A program made the position numbers and the translations under genes. Positions 17,401-32,300 of a DNA stretch of 64,000 bases are shown here, piece by piece. The DNA is from Maylandia zebra. Lineage: Eukaryota > Chordata > Actinopteri > Cichliformes > Cichlidae. A model generated the notes under the pieces. That model did not search any database, was not told the origin of the DNA, and saw nothing but the letters and a program-made list of their open reading frames with translations. The stretch lies in contig NC_135172.1 in assembly GCF_041146795.1 (NCBI RefSeq), forward strand, positions 35,387,623 through 35,451,622, in the 5' to 3' direction. Each line of letters begins with the position of its first letter. Position 1 is the stretch's first letter.

Positions 17401-20400
17401 AAATAAGTTTATTATTATCAAACACGAACAAATAAATAACATTTAAAACAAATCAAAAATCCACAACAATACAAAATTTGCAAAAGGTTTTAGCTACAAA
17501 TATTTAAGGCAACACGAAGAGTAACACTTCAAGTATCAGCCATTGATATGAAGACGAACAAAATACTACTCATATCACAAAAGCAGGGTTTAATATGTGT
17601 GAATACAAGAGGTGGCGAATCACAAAGGGGATGAACGAACAGGTGTGTTTCAGCTGGGTGTCCTAATGCACCTCTTTTCCACCCACACAGAGACCTTCCA
17701 GAGAACCGGCCCACCTCTCAACTGGTTTTAGTGGCGATTATGCTGAGTTGCGAGAAGTTAAGAAATACTGTGGGAAGAAAAATGATGACAGAGAGAATCT
17801 GACGACTGCCTGCTGGTTGTTGTGATAGTCCTTCTCATGGTCACTGACCTGAGGGCCTAAAACACCGTGCCTGGGATCTCTGAAGCGTAGTGCTGGCCTC
17901 AGCTTTTGTCACTTGGGACTAGTCTGCACTACACTGGGCACCAGCATTGTCTTTGTGGAAAAGGGGAAATACTGTTTTTTCCACAAAAGACAAAGATTTA
18001 TAACAGCAGCAGGAAAAACACAAGCAATGCTTATTTCCCATTAAATGTAACACTGAGCCATATAGCACAGCACATACAAGGGTGCTTTTCCAAAGTGTCT
18101 GCTCTGAAAAAGCTTATCTACCACATGTTTACTTCCTAACATCATCAAGTGGATCTATTATAATTTTTCTCGTTTTCTGTCATAAATACTTTGGCACAGA
18201 CAAAAGTTAAGGCTTCACACTGCTCTAACTGTTTTATCTACGCTTGGCTTTAAAAGAATGGTAATATCCCTAATATGGTCTTCTCACAGAAGCCCCACCC
18301 ACTTTCTGCTTGAAACCTGTTTTATGAGGGGCAGCCAATCAGGAGAAAGTTGACTAAAACAGCTCATTTTAGCTAGTGAACGAGAGCGAGGTGCTACGCC
18401 AAAATGTAGTATCAGATAATAAGGAAAACCTTTAACTGTTAATCATGCAAAGCCATGCTGGTAGAGTCAAACAACAAAAAAAGGAACTGGAAATAAGCAG
18501 AACAAAACTCCAAGCTATGTTTCAAATCTGAGAGTAAGATTGAAGTATATTTTATTCTGTTTCATAGATGTTTATAAAGCTTATGCAGGAAAAGAGCTGC
18601 CAATGTCAGCAAACGTGAAACAAGCTGCTGTGTATCTATTAGATCGCCAACTTTAAGGCATGTGACAGCAGTCACACTTTAAGAATATGTTTCAGGATCT
18701 GTGGTCCTGAAATTTCAGTCAAAGTGGTCACAAAGTTAACAAAAGAGGAGCTAAAGTATCTTATTTCAGACAATGGATGGACTGAGGAGCTGCACCAAGC
18801 CTCAGCAAAAGACAAATAAGGATATCTGCTACCTGTGAATCATGCAAAGCCACTCTAGTGGAGTTCATGAATAAAAATATTAGGCTGGAAATAAGCACAA
18901 TTGGTCACCTTTAAACAAAGCGATTGCCTATCTGAAGACTACAATGCACAACCTACTAAAGAGTATTTGTTCCCAACACAAATCTAATATTTGACCCCAA
19001 ATTTATGAACTGCTGTCTTCCTCTAGTACCCAAAGGAACAGAGAGATGATCAATACTGTTCACTGTAGCTGTCAGAACGTCTGCTGCGAGTCTATAAATC
19101 TTTCAGGTGCTGTGAACAACCCTTTAAAGTTGCTGCCAACCGATTTTTTCTGTCAACTCAACATTTTCGCACAAATATCTTCAACATGAATAATCTGAAG
19201 ATGGCAAAAAAAATTAAATAAATAAATAAATTAAAAAATGCCGGAAGCAGACGTGACATAGCCGCTCCTCTGTAGACACCATGGTGTCAAAAATGTTCTC
19301 AAAGCCCCCGAGATGAAATACAATGATATGCATTAGTCATCCATTTGAATCAAATTTGGTTTTTGGATTTGGAAACTCTCAAATGATTAGTAATACTCTA
19401 TTCATGTAATCACTAGAGGGCTCGTTAGGAGTTCTCACTGGGGCCAATTAGGAAGGTGTCATTGGGGTCTAGAGGAGGAAGCGCTCTTGGGGACCCTCTG
19501 AGGATTTGCTCTGAAATGTCCTCGTTTGGTTTCTGGCAGGGGCTCAGCAGAGAATCCAGACTTTTGTGCTGTCCTCGTCATAACCCCGCGGTGCCTTCCT
19601 GCAGCCTTTCTTTGGATCCTGAAACAAAGACAAGTTTTAGAGCTGACAAAGAAATGAAGAAGAAAGTTTTTTCTTTCTGTGGTGCAGGATTTTCAATTCA
19701 TCACAAAATTAAAGGAACTGCTGCATTTTTACCTTGCAATAAAAAGCCACTCCAGTGGTTCTTATGTTACTTGTAATGACTGGGTTTGGTTTGTGAAGAA
19801 AACAGAAAAACAGCAACGATGCAGGAAAAACTCACATCATTCCTCTTTTCCTCTCCAGCGACTTCTGTGTTGCAGCTGACAGAAAGCTCTTTCCTCTGGG
19901 GCGGCCAGTCTGTGAACCCTAAACACACAAAAGCGCGCACGCACGCACGCACACACACACACACACACACGTAAAAATGCACAATATTTAGAACATAGTC
20001 TCTGCAGCAGCCACCAGTCATACTTGCCAACCTTGAGACCTCAGAATTAGGGAGACATTCAAAAGGGATGTTGGGTGGGGGAGTGGTATACATATACATA
20101 TATATACAGAAAATTAGAATTTTACAATGTTTATTTATTGGATAAAATAAGTTAAATGTCACTGTTAATACTGTCCAGCCGGAAACAGCGGGGCTGTCCA
20201 AATTCAGAGGCTGCGTCCACCTGAGGACCCGGCCTTCGCGCACTACAGAAAGCCGGCTAGACCAGAAATGAGCGACTGTGAAATTGGACAGTCTAGCCTT
20301 CAGAATTACGTCACGAGCTCTCTCGGTGGAGTGAAACTCTGCTGTCTGCTCCTTGTTATCTAAAATATAACCGGACGCTGGCGTAAATTTTCGAAAAGTT

Positions 20401-23123
20401 TATTTTGCGACCCAGAATGAGTAATAAGAGTAATATTAAAACTAAGTAGCTGCAGTAGTAGAAGCCATTGTTGGAAACTGGAATTGACCGGCCCAATCTG
20501 GGGTTTTTCAATTTTGTTGTCCGGGTGGAAAATCGGGAGAATGGTGGCTCCGGGAGATTTTTGGGAGGGGCACTGAAATTCGGGATTCTCCCAGAAAAAT
20601 CGGGAGGGTTGGCATGTATGCCACCAGTATCAAAAGCAAATTTATACACTGTTGATGGAATATTAGAATTTCTGCTTCTCAGCCTAGAAACTCAGATCAC
20701 AAACTAGAGCTGATAGTTTCTCTTTGCCAGCATTAGAAGAACTTGTTTGATGGCACTCAACGGATTGATCAATAATTAGAACAATGTGAAAGTCCAAGGA
20801 ACTCAGTGAAGATCTAAGAAGGAGAATTGTGGATTTACCAGAGTTAGGAAGGTCTCTTGGAGTCATTTCTAAAGAGATTCCAACATCACCAGTTCAAACA
20901 ACTGCATCAAAGTTCACATTATTTTTATGTGTCACCACTAGGGCTGGGCCATATCATAACATTCATGGTAATACAGTTATAATGTTGGGCAACGATAAGA
21001 AAATGAAATATCATGATATAATATGGGTAAAATACGCATGCACAGTGCCTTCCCCCCCCCCCATACGCACATGGCGGAAAAAGCATAGCGGCGACAGAGA
21101 ATGAGAAGGGCGAAAGCAGATCGTTGAATGAAACGGATGAACCAGAATTGGTTTGTAAAAATGCAACTTCAGTGGTGTGGAACTGGTTTGGCTTTCTTCT
21201 GTCAGATACACACCAGAGCACATTTTTTGGTAGAGCATGCTAGCGGGCTGTCGTTATTACCGTGTTTTTCGGAAAATACGGCACACTTAAAATCAATCGT
21301 TTGATTTTCTGAAAAATTGACAGTGCCCCTTATAATCCTGTGTGCCTTATGTATGAATTCTGGTTGTGCTTACTGACTTCGAACTGATTTTATGTGGTAC
21401 ACGGTGCTCAGAAATTTGTCAAAAAATGTTTTAGTACGACTTTCGGAAGCTACAAAGCCGCACTGCTTGATGTCAGAGCATTACGGCTACCGTAGTCGGG
21501 AGCCTCGTGGAGTAATACGTACTGTGCTTCAACATAATATTACCGTATTGTGTGTGTATAACCTCTTTTTAAGTTTTGTGGATATTATACATGGTTATGC
21601 TGAGGATATGTTGGCCAATTTCCATTGGAAATGCCTTTTGGTTAAACTGTCAGCAAGGAATTTGCATTTGCACTGTTAAATTTTTATATAACTTTAATGC
21701 ACATAAAAAACAGCTGCTTGTTTAAGTGAAAATACATTGATGGGTTTTTTTGCACTAATAAAGTTGTGGAGTTGTAAAGTATTTTGTCTTGTGTCAATTA
21801 TATCCTCAGTTATATCGTTATCGCACATTTTCAAATATATATTGTGATAAATATTTTTGGCCATATTGCCTTGCCCTAGTCACCACTTTGCCAGGGTCTG
21901 AAAGAAGACCCAAACTGTCACGCTCAGATGAGAGGAAATTGGTTTGGATGTTCAGGAACAACACAGGGACCACCAAGGCTCAAAACTGCCATGAACTGGA
22001 AACTGCTGGAACATCAGCATCAGTATCCACCGTGAAATGAGTTGAAACTCAAAATGGACTGAAAGGGTGCAGAGAAAGAAGTCTTTGACCCAAAACTGAC
22101 ACCTCCAGCTTCACTGAAATATGCAGCTAACCACATGGACAAGCCGACTGCCTTCTGGGGAACAGTTTCCTGGTTAGATGAGGCAGAGGTTCAGTCCTGT
22201 GCCCAACATGACAAGAGGTATGTTTGGAGGAAAAAGGGGAGACTTTCAAATGTAAGAACACTAGCCCAGCTGTCAAGCATGGTGGTGGCATCATCATGCT
22301 CTGGGGCTCCATACAGTTGGGTCTAGAGTGGCCAAATATCCAGCCAGAACTGTGCCAGAAGCTCGTTAATGGCTACAAAAAGGATCTGGCCAAGGTCGAA
22401 CTTGCTGCAAGAAATTTAACCAACTATTAGTGGGGGTGCATGGATATATTTGAGCTTGTATGTATACTTGACTCTGTGTGGGTTGCAGAAAACCCAAAAT
22501 AAATTAAATCTTTGGACTTTTTAAAAGTCATTAAAGATGTGTGATGTATATGCTGTACGATGTACCACTCCACCCTGAAAAATGAAGTTAAAAATAAACA
22601 AAGACCAAAATTTCTGTGACATTCATGCCGACAGTGAGTGTATACAAACTTCTAACCACAACTGCATTTGTGTGATGTGTCTTTTGACCCAGCTGGTGTA
22701 CTCTTACATCCTCATGAGCCCTAATTTTATAGTGAAAGTGAGGAAAAAACAAAAACAAAACAGTATGAGTCTTTCTTACTTTAACCTTTTGACTTGCTGT
22801 CACATGAACACACAGTCTTATGAATTAATGAGTCTTCAGGTGTGGTACACCGGAACATGGGTAGTATTGTATTGTAACAAGTTACAGCTAACTATATGCA
22901 TATCCTGTGCATGTCAGGAGTTAAACATAAGGTTAATCACCTGTTATGAAGGACACTTTGGTTAAGTCAAAGGAATAGAGAACATAAAGTGAAATATGAT
23001 TAGCTGCTCATCCCATCCACTCATATTTTCTCTTCCTGCTGGAGAGATGATCCAGTGTTCATTTTGTTAAAAGCTTTCTCTGACTGCACTAAAATGAATT
23101 CATGATTTTGTGCACATATATAA

Positions 23124-23201
<78 letters not shown>

Positions 23202-26200
23202 AGTCTGTCAAACAATGTAACAACATCATATCATTCAGTTTTACTATTGCAATGTAGTATATTCAGAGTTCACCTTTTAGTTTAGAGGTTCAACCATAAT
23301 AAAGGTTATGCCACAAAATGGAAAACATACTGTTCATTAACATTTAAATGACCTGCATCACTTCTCAGTCATGCTGACTGTTTCTTTGGTGTTTCTGTGA
23401 ATTGTGGGAGTGCATTATCTCTTTTCCTCTTACAAAAGATTCTGTGTAGCCTCTGCAAAAGGAAGTAATACAGGTGGTAATAAAGGAAGCACTGAAGCAC
23501 TTTTCCACAGTACTTAGAGAATGTGAATTTTCTTATTAAGACTGCCATTAAAATACTCCAGGGTCACTTTACAGTCACTTGACTGGAGAACCAGAAGAAA
23601 ACCTGACTACTGACCACATGTGTAAACACAGCTTATGATCTCCTGAAAAGGTTACCTGTCGTCTGAGCTCTCTCTCCTTGGCGAGCTCTCTGTCCCAGCT
23701 GATCAGCTGCATTCGCTCTCTGGCTGACAGGTTGAAGAATATGTCGTAGACCTCATAAAGTGCAGCGCGCAGCTGGAGGAGCAAACAATTACAGAGCAGA
23801 CGATGGCTTCAATGAATGCGTGCAGTCACAGTAACTGTTGTGGTAACTGCTAATGGAGCGAGTAATTGTTGAGTTGACGGTGTGCAGGAGAGCAGAGAGG
23901 TTAACAGATGTGTTTACAACATTTATACCTGCAGTGTGACTCTCTCCTCCAGTAAGAGGTCCTGTTTGTTGCAGAGCTGAGTGCTCTGCTGCCGGAGGGC
24001 CTGCAGGAACTGCTGTGTGTCCTAAATGAGCAAAAGCACACACACAGCAAAGATTGCGCTATTATTTAGTTATATTTATCATGAATATTATGTTTACACA
24101 GAGACAAACTGAATGGTGAAATCTGTCAAATAGATATTTAAAATATTCATGGATTTACGATTAAATTAAAGTACAAAAAACAAAAACAAAAAACGCTGCC
24201 AGCACCTGCTGGTTTACATGTTATTTAGTAAAAATTTAAATTTCACCAAAATTAAGAACACAGTTGCTTCAGCTGCTGAAGATACCCCCAATTTTTTTTT
24301 CTTCTATTCAAATATCAAACATGGATGGTATAATAATCCCTCAGTCCATTTGAGGGTTGTTTTTACAAACAAATGTAAGACATTGAAGACTTCACTGCAA
24401 CATTCACACTTTTCAAAGGCATCCAGTGGCTGTGACTGGACTTCTGGTGGTTGCGTTTTGTTATGGTATAAAAGACAAGATGTTGCCAGCAACACTGTGT
24501 TCATGTGTGTTGGTTAATCTTATGCTTAACCCACTACCAGTGTTTTAGCCTGTCCAGATGATCAGATTCATCTGTCACTATTAAAAAACAAACGAACGCA
24601 AAAACCTCATAAGTGATGGAAAATATTTGTTTAACGCGACCCCTGATTGAGGAAGTCTCTGTTTTAGACTGTATGCTGCACTGTCAAGGACTCCAGGAAG
24701 GATCGCAGCTGCATGGCTGTAGCTAAAGGGTATCCTAATAAATTAAATTAGGCACAGCTGTACACATCTGCACACAAGCAGAGCTCATTTAATGACAATA
24801 AGAGCATGTGCTGCAAGAAACAGACGTGTCGCTGCTGTCTCCACTCACCCTGACGGTGCGCACCAGCTGTGTCACTCTCTCCGTCCTCAGCAACCTGCGA
24901 GTTAGAAAACCCTTCACAGCCGCTGCCAGCAGGGGGCGGTAGTGCTGCGAGCTGGAAGGCTGAGGAAGAGGAGAAAGAAGGGAAAATGAGTGATGAGAGA
25001 GGGGTGAATAATGAGAACCAGAGGGGAGGAGAGAGGAGAATGCTAATTCCATCAGTGACAACCAATTAATTTCCCACGCAGCTTCTCAAGGTCTTTTGGT
25101 TGGCATCTGTTTAGTGCATCAACGCAAGTGGACTCGTGGCTCATCATTATAATAGAGAATAATAAGCAGAATAATAAGCAGCTGATGTGCCATCACTCAC
25201 TTGTTGATTCAAGAGCGGTTGCATTAAAAAGACATGTTTGTTGAACAAATGTACTTCTACTGAAGCTGAACTGCTGTGCGGGGAGACGTATAAAAGCACA
25301 ATAACAGATAAAAAGGGATGCTGATGAGGATTAAGACATGTGGGGGGTGGAGTGTGTTTTACATGAGCGTGTCAGCCAACTGGTGATGACTAAAAATCCT
25401 TCAGATAAAAGGGTGAGCAGGGCAAGCTTTCTGCATCACCCACATGAGTGGACAAATATTATGGTAATACCTGAGAGAGGGTAGAAAAGGTCAACGTGTC
25501 CCCAAGACGTGAGCCTGACATGGAGCAGGGGAAGGACACGCTCTGAAGGAGACGATAACGGACTGCCAGCGCCTGAGAGACAGAGAGACACATACGGAAT
25601 AAGAGGAAAAGTTCATGTGTATGTGAGTGCACATTTGGGAGCAGGCAAGGTTGGAAAATATTGAATTGGAAAGGACAGCAAATGAGGCAGGAGAAAGAAA
25701 TTAATTGAGGGTAGAGACGAAGAGACAGAAGGGGGAGAGATGGGGCACAGAGGTAAGAGGGATGAGATGAGCAGCAGAGCAGAGGGATGACCAGGATGAT
25801 GAGACGAGAGAGATGGAGGAAATTAATACAGCCAGAGAGTAAAAACAATGTTGGTGGAGGTATAAAACAAAACAAAAAGTGGGATCAGAGGAGAGAGGAG
25901 GTAAAAAAAAAAAAAGGAGGGAGGAGAAGGCAAAGGGACCATTAGCGGTGGCACTCAGCGGGACGATCTGGCACTTAACCACAGACGCTCATGAATTAAA
26001 CAAATTATCCTTTCCTTTTCTGTGTCAATTCCCTCGATCCCCTCCACCCACTACCAGAGAGTCCAGCAGACAGCTCGCTCTCATCACAGCGCAGATGATG
26101 GAAGGACGGAGGGGAGTCAAAAAGAAGTCTTTTTATGAAACAGCTTATGTTAATTATATTGTTGTTAAGGATACATAAATTAAACAGAGCCTGTGATTAA

Positions 26201-26296
26201 CAGGGCAAGGACACGGGCCAAGAACAAACACAGACACAAGCTGAAGAAACAGGAACCGGTTGCCAGAGAACAGCAGGCGTCCTTGAAGTCTTGCAT

Positions 26297-26371
<75 letters not shown>

Positions 26372-29300
26372 GGCGACCGTGCCAGCTCGCCTCTTAGGGA
26401 TGTAATGAAACATTTATGGTAGAAACCCTTTTTTTTTTTTTTACTGGGGAGAGTCTGAAGGTCTCTTGTAATGAGCAAACGTCTGTAGTCAGCCCACGAC
26501 CTGGGTCTCCAAAAGCTCACTCTAACAGGTAGGGTGACAGTGTGTGTGTGTGTGTGTGTGTGTGCGTTTGTGTGCACATGGTCACATGTGGAACAATGCC
26601 AAAGTCTTTTTCAAATGCCTGCTTCTAGTTTCAAAGAAACATTTAGGGTCAGTATTGTATTACCGCTCAGTAAATTGGCTAGAAACTCACAACGCCTGTT
26701 TTCCTCGTCTTTAAAAGATTAAAACTGGAGCTCAGTTTTTATTTCTCATAGGTGACTTTGGGTGAAGTCGGAAACCTTGGCGGAGTGAATTATGGTTGCT
26801 GTACTGGAATTACGCAGTGCTAGATCTGTACAGCAATACGTGATGCAATCTAATGCAAGAAGCAGACCAATGGGAGGGAGGTAATATCACTGACTGCGTT
26901 TTTACCATATTTAGACTTAGAATAAATGATCACTTGTTCGGGGGTCTCAGGAATATATAATTTCAGATTATTTTTTCCATTTTCTTGATGTAACTTGACA
27001 AACAGCTTTAGATTGCATCAAATAAAACAATGACAGAATGACCCTGACAGTGCTCTATACCGCTTCTCTATCATTGTTGAAGAAATCTATTAACAGAAGC
27101 AAACTGTCTAAATTCCTTTTCTAATCTGTGGCCTATTTATTTAAACTCATGATTGAATACTCTGTGTAAAAAAAAAGAAGCTAAAAGAACTGCTAAAATA
27201 TTAATAGATGCCACTCAGATATGAGTAAATGCTGTATTTCTTCTCAACTTTCTTTGTGCATGTGAATATTTTTAGCAACAGACTAAAGAAAAGTATAAAA
27301 ATGTTTTTCAGCATATAAAATGCAATATTTCTGCGCATACAGCAGTTTCTGGATAACATTTCAAGTCTTCAATCTATTTCAATCTATTTTACATCAAGCT
27401 ATCCAACTTACAACTCATATTGAACAAATTATTAATAATAATTAATAAATAAACAGGACAGGTGTAATAAGCCTACACCTGTATTTTTTTCCCATTTAAT
27501 TCAATTCTTTGTTATCATTCTTTATTTTTTATTAGCATTTTTGGTTTGTTATTGTGTGACTTACTGTAAGTAATTATCATCGATATCATCTAGCACTTAA
27601 TATTCTGAGATCTTTTGTGAATAAATAAATCTCAGTGAGATGTAGAGTGAAATTACCATAAAAAAATAAATAAAGTATAAACACTCTTTTTATTTAACTG
27701 CAAACACCTTGGGCGACATGTTTGATGTCAGCTCTGTATGCATGATATTTTAAAGCTGTTCTGATTAAATCCATTAGCTGCAGCAGTGGTCCCTAAACTT
27801 TTTCTAACCATAGCACTTCCTGAGATCTAAAAACATTACTTTTTTAGCACTATTGGTTAATTTGATATTTTTTTTCTGTACATCAAACACTCCTCACTAA
27901 GACGATAACGATGAGCTGGTATTACCAACTAAACATATGCAAATAATTATCATCGTTATTAAAGTGCCCGATTATTCTCATTGTCAGTTCTATAGATTTA
28001 TTCTTGGACTCTGCTAAAATACTTTTGTATGAGTCACAATTCAAAATAATCCTTATTTGTTTTATACTGGGCCATGGGGTAGCCCCTCAGAGCATCCTCT
28101 CTCTCCACCAAGATGACTTAAGCCAACTTTCTTCTGATTGGCTGCCCCTCATTCTCAAAAGGTTTGAATAGGAGGTTACCCTATTAGGGATATCCACTCT
28201 TAGTGACATCATACAGAGCAGAAAAATGGGTGTTTACATCAGTCTAAAGTCTTTGGGTTATGTGTGCTTACACTGTACCATTAGTTAAAACTTTATCAGG
28301 AGATTTTGATCCAAATTGGCAACAAACCATCAGAGGTGCAGCAAGTATTAAACAAACGAGTTTGGGAAGAAAATACCTGAAATATACAGAGTAATTTGTA
28401 CATAGCTGGACTCTCAAATAAACCTTCTGCCACTCTTTTTCTTTGCTTCACATTTGTCTATTTCCACACTTTTAAAAAAATGTTTCAGATCTATCATCTA
28501 AAGGAAATATATGAATCCAATAACAAAATAGCAGTAATATGTATAGTACAATACAATAAATAATAAAATAAGTCTCACCTGTAGTAGCTCCTCCTGCTGT
28601 CTCCTGTGCTCCTCTTGCAGCGCTCTGACCTGAGCAGCGTGTATCTCTTTCAACTGCTCTCGCTTATCCCTCTGACTGCCGAGACCTTCACACCACTGCC
28701 CTGCAGCTACAGACAGGAAACACAACATGTGGTCACATATGAAATTCACTGTTGGCCCACTACATTTGCCTACAGGTCATTTGCACAACTGTTACTATAC
28801 TTTATAAGATTTGAAAAATTAGCTTTCTAATGATGTAGAGTCTGGGGTTGAGTCTAAATATTTTCTCCTTTTCCCCTTTTTGTGGCACAAAGATTAAAGA
28901 AGAGCTGTTATCTTTTTTCTTTACCTTTATTTTCTGTCATATATTACACTTAAACCAAAATCTAAAGACATCATTATGGGCGAGGTGTCTGTCAGTGTCT
29001 GGGTGAGCTGTAACATTACCAGCACACCTAACCATTTATAGTGTTGAGGCACCCGAGGCACGATGGAAAGAAAGGTGTCACCACTCGATCAAAGAGTTTT
29101 TTTTACACAACACCTCATCATTTCCACGTGATGCACTATCCCCTCCTGTATTAAACACCAAGAGTCTCCAACTCAAGACAAAACAACACAAAGACGTCGG
29201 CTATTTTTGGTGCATGTATAAACTGTCAGGCCTCAAACTGTTCTAAACACTGTGTTTCAGGCAGTTTGTTCTACTCTTGGCTCTGTATGATGTCACTGAG

Positions 29301-32300
29301 AATAAATATCTAATAACTAACATGGTTATTTAAACAACACTTCCTCTTCTCGTCTTACCTCTGGGTGTGCTGGAGTTGGGTCTGACAGAGTCCACTCCCC
29401 CACTGGTATTGGCACTCCCTTCCAGTGTCTCCTCCATCGTGTGCATTAGCAGTCTCCGTTTGACCTTGGACACCCCTCCCTGACCGTCACTGCCACTCTG
29501 TGGGGTCAGATGCTTTTCTTGCTCAGGATGACCTTGTGACCCTGATCTTTCAGTGAACCACAGGCCAGACGGTGTGTCCACATCATATGACTGATTTAGA
29601 GATGGTGAGTGGGTGGAGTTGTGACCTTCTAGGGCCAATTCTTTCCTTCTTTCAACAAGGTGTTTAGTGTTATCTGAAGGCACTGAGATGTAACTCCGAA
29701 AAGGAGGATCAGATGGAACATTTCGGAAAACATCGGGAATGCGCATCTGCTGAGCCACAGAAAGGATGCATTTACCAGGTGGCTGCTGCTTTCCGCAATC
29801 TCCAGGCTGTGCAGAACTCCCGGTTAGTGCTTCTCTGCTCACTTTTTTCCAACTTTCTCTCTCTGCAGATAAGGTTTTGATCAATTTGCGCTCGCTAAAA
29901 TCACAGAGCTCATCCCCGTTCTCCTTAACTGTGAGGGGAACATCATCTGTGTCACTGACAGTCGCTTCCGGAACTAAGTCTCCATGCATGTTTCTGTAAT
30001 TGTTATATAACTGTCTGCTCGACCACTTCCTGTACTCTGCATCACTGCTATTATCACCATGAGCTCTCTGCTTGTCCTCCCAATAATCACTTTTTATTTG
30101 CTCATTTGTCATACCCTTAAAACTTAACTCACTTTGCAGGCTGCTCTCAGCTTGGCTGTGACTGTCTTCTTTCAAGTTTTCTTTCACCGTTGACTCAAGA
30201 TCTGTGATCAGAACCTTAAGACTGGACAGGTCTGACTCCAACTGATCCATGTGCTGTGAACTCTCAGTTAAAATGCTTGTTACTTCCCCTTCAACTGTGA
30301 GATTCACTCCGGGAGGACCCACTATAGGACTGTTTTGATGACCTGGATTAACTTCTTCAGAATTGTGATGGTCTTTCAAACCAGTACCAACCTCAAGTTT
30401 CCCCTTTGAGGTCTCCTCCACATCAACCTTTTGTCCACTTTTTCTTTTGTAGTGAACAGGGCTCCTGCAGAAGCTAGGGGCTGGGACTGTGCGATATTTC
30501 CCTGCTCCTTTAAAAAAAGCTGGAGGATCTTTAACAAGGGAAGTTTCTAATGGCTGTTGCTGGATGAAGGCACTGAATTGTTTTGGCTTTATTAAGACCT
30601 CCTGTGAACTGTTCAGCCTATTACTTATGATGATTGTTTCTTCATCAACACTAGTCATTTCCTTATTATCTCCATCTCCTGTTAAATGTGTCATATTTTT
30701 CCCAGAGAGTTCACTTTCAATCATCCGCTCATTCTCATAGGATTTCTTTAACGAAGTTTCCACTGACGAGATAAAAGTACTTCTCTTGTCTTTAGTCTTC
30801 TTCCCCTCTGCAGTCACAGTGTCCTTGTAAGGGATCTCATCATTCTCCTTATCAGAGCTGCTCTGCTCCTCTGCCTTTGCTCTTGGCTGTTCTTGGGTTC
30901 TCTCTTGGATTTTAGTGTTTTTGGCTTGGTTCCTAAGCATCCGCTGGCGCCGTCGATACTCCTGAGATTTCTTCAGCAAGGCCTGGAGGCTCAGACGATA
31001 AGGCTCCTCAGACAGCTTTGAGTCTGCTTCATCTACCTGGTTGTCCTCTAGTTCAGTCTCTCTGGGACTACGCTGAACACACAGTTCTGTTGTAAGACGG
31101 TGACGAGTGCTTTGTGTGTGTGTTGGATTATCTGAAAAGCTGCTTTTTTCCAAAAAAGCAACTGAGTCCTCATTTTTGTCTAAATGTGCATCTTTGTCAG
31201 GGTCATGCACTGAACTAAAGGGATCGTTATCATCACGCATCACACTGTCCAGTTGACCATTTTTAGATTTTTCTGTTGGTAAAGGATTACACAAGAGTGA
31301 ATCCTCCTCAAATGACGTGCAACAAATTTCTCTCAACTCTGTTAAGTTATCACAAAAAGATGACTCCCGCCCACTCCTCTCTAATTCCTCTCCATCTATG
31401 GGAGGGTGGCTGATAATATCTGGCATCTTGGCGATTGTATTTGAGGTGTTGTGAAGAAAAAAGCCCACTGTGTTATAAAATCCTTCTGAGTAGTCGGAGA
31501 CATTGCTCTCGTTTTCTGCATTAATCCTTTCAGGGATAGCAGTACAGTTTTCTACATTCTCGTTGGTGACATAACCTGAGGAGAGCGACTGGCAGCTTGC
31601 ACTATGTAAAAAATTTGGCTGTGATCCTTGTTGGCTGTTAACTTGGTCAGTAAGGCATCCTTCCTGGTAATTTTCCTGAGGTGTCACGTTAGAGGCGAAA
31701 AAGGGACTATATGTCGTCGATGTCAGTGGAGGAAGACAAACACCAACTTTTCCTTTCGCTGCAGCTGGGAGCGAAACATTATCACTGCTTCCCGCAAAAA
31801 AATCATCCGGACACACCAGTCCACCAGTGGTTTTACGGAAATATGAAGATTGTGTGATAATTTCTGACTCTTGAAGCAACTCCTCGAGTGTTGGTGTCTT
31901 CCTCAGCTGGAAAAACATGAGCAGAAACAAAAATAATGCAATGAGATTTTAAAAAATGTGCTTTTCCCTGTTCAATACAACAATGCCAAACGCTGATTAT
32001 GCCAAAAAACATAATTACAGCTATTTTAGTTGGTAATTTTAATTTTCAACACTTATGCATATAATGAACTTTCAATACATCTTTTTACAGGGGATTACCC
32101 TGGAACTTTAAAAATAATTTCAACATACAAACAAATAAATAAATTATTAAAAAGCGGGGTGTACAACGTGGAGTACAGTGTGTTGTCTGGTAGAGCTAGG
32201 CCCAGAGTAGTGGGTGTTTTGGACCATAAAGTCCATCTGCCAAGGGCCATGTACATATATACCACAGCTTCCACTGCAAAATGTCCATACTGGCAGATGG

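Larger units (their letters stand above)
17390..19458 (-). other. Probable ccp110 3'UTR
   Basis: About 2 kb between the ccp110 stop and a minus-strand AATAAA at 17408-17413. It includes two diverged fragments of the TTAA-flanked MITE family (about 18230-18500 and 18720-18920). Confidence 0.55.

Noticed and set aside
19767..20243. 158-codon minus frame over ccp110 exon 9
   Set aside because: The conserved CP110 peptide SAATQKSLERK is in another frame; this one translates a CA run and MITE sequence.
22582..22965. 127-codon plus-strand frame next to the Tc1-like copy
   Set aside because: Not in the transposase frame, no recognised domain, AT-rich intronic sequence of ccp110.
23126..23199. CRISPR-like or tandem repeat array
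   Set aside because: Simple dinucleotide repeat without spacers; eukaryotic sequence context.
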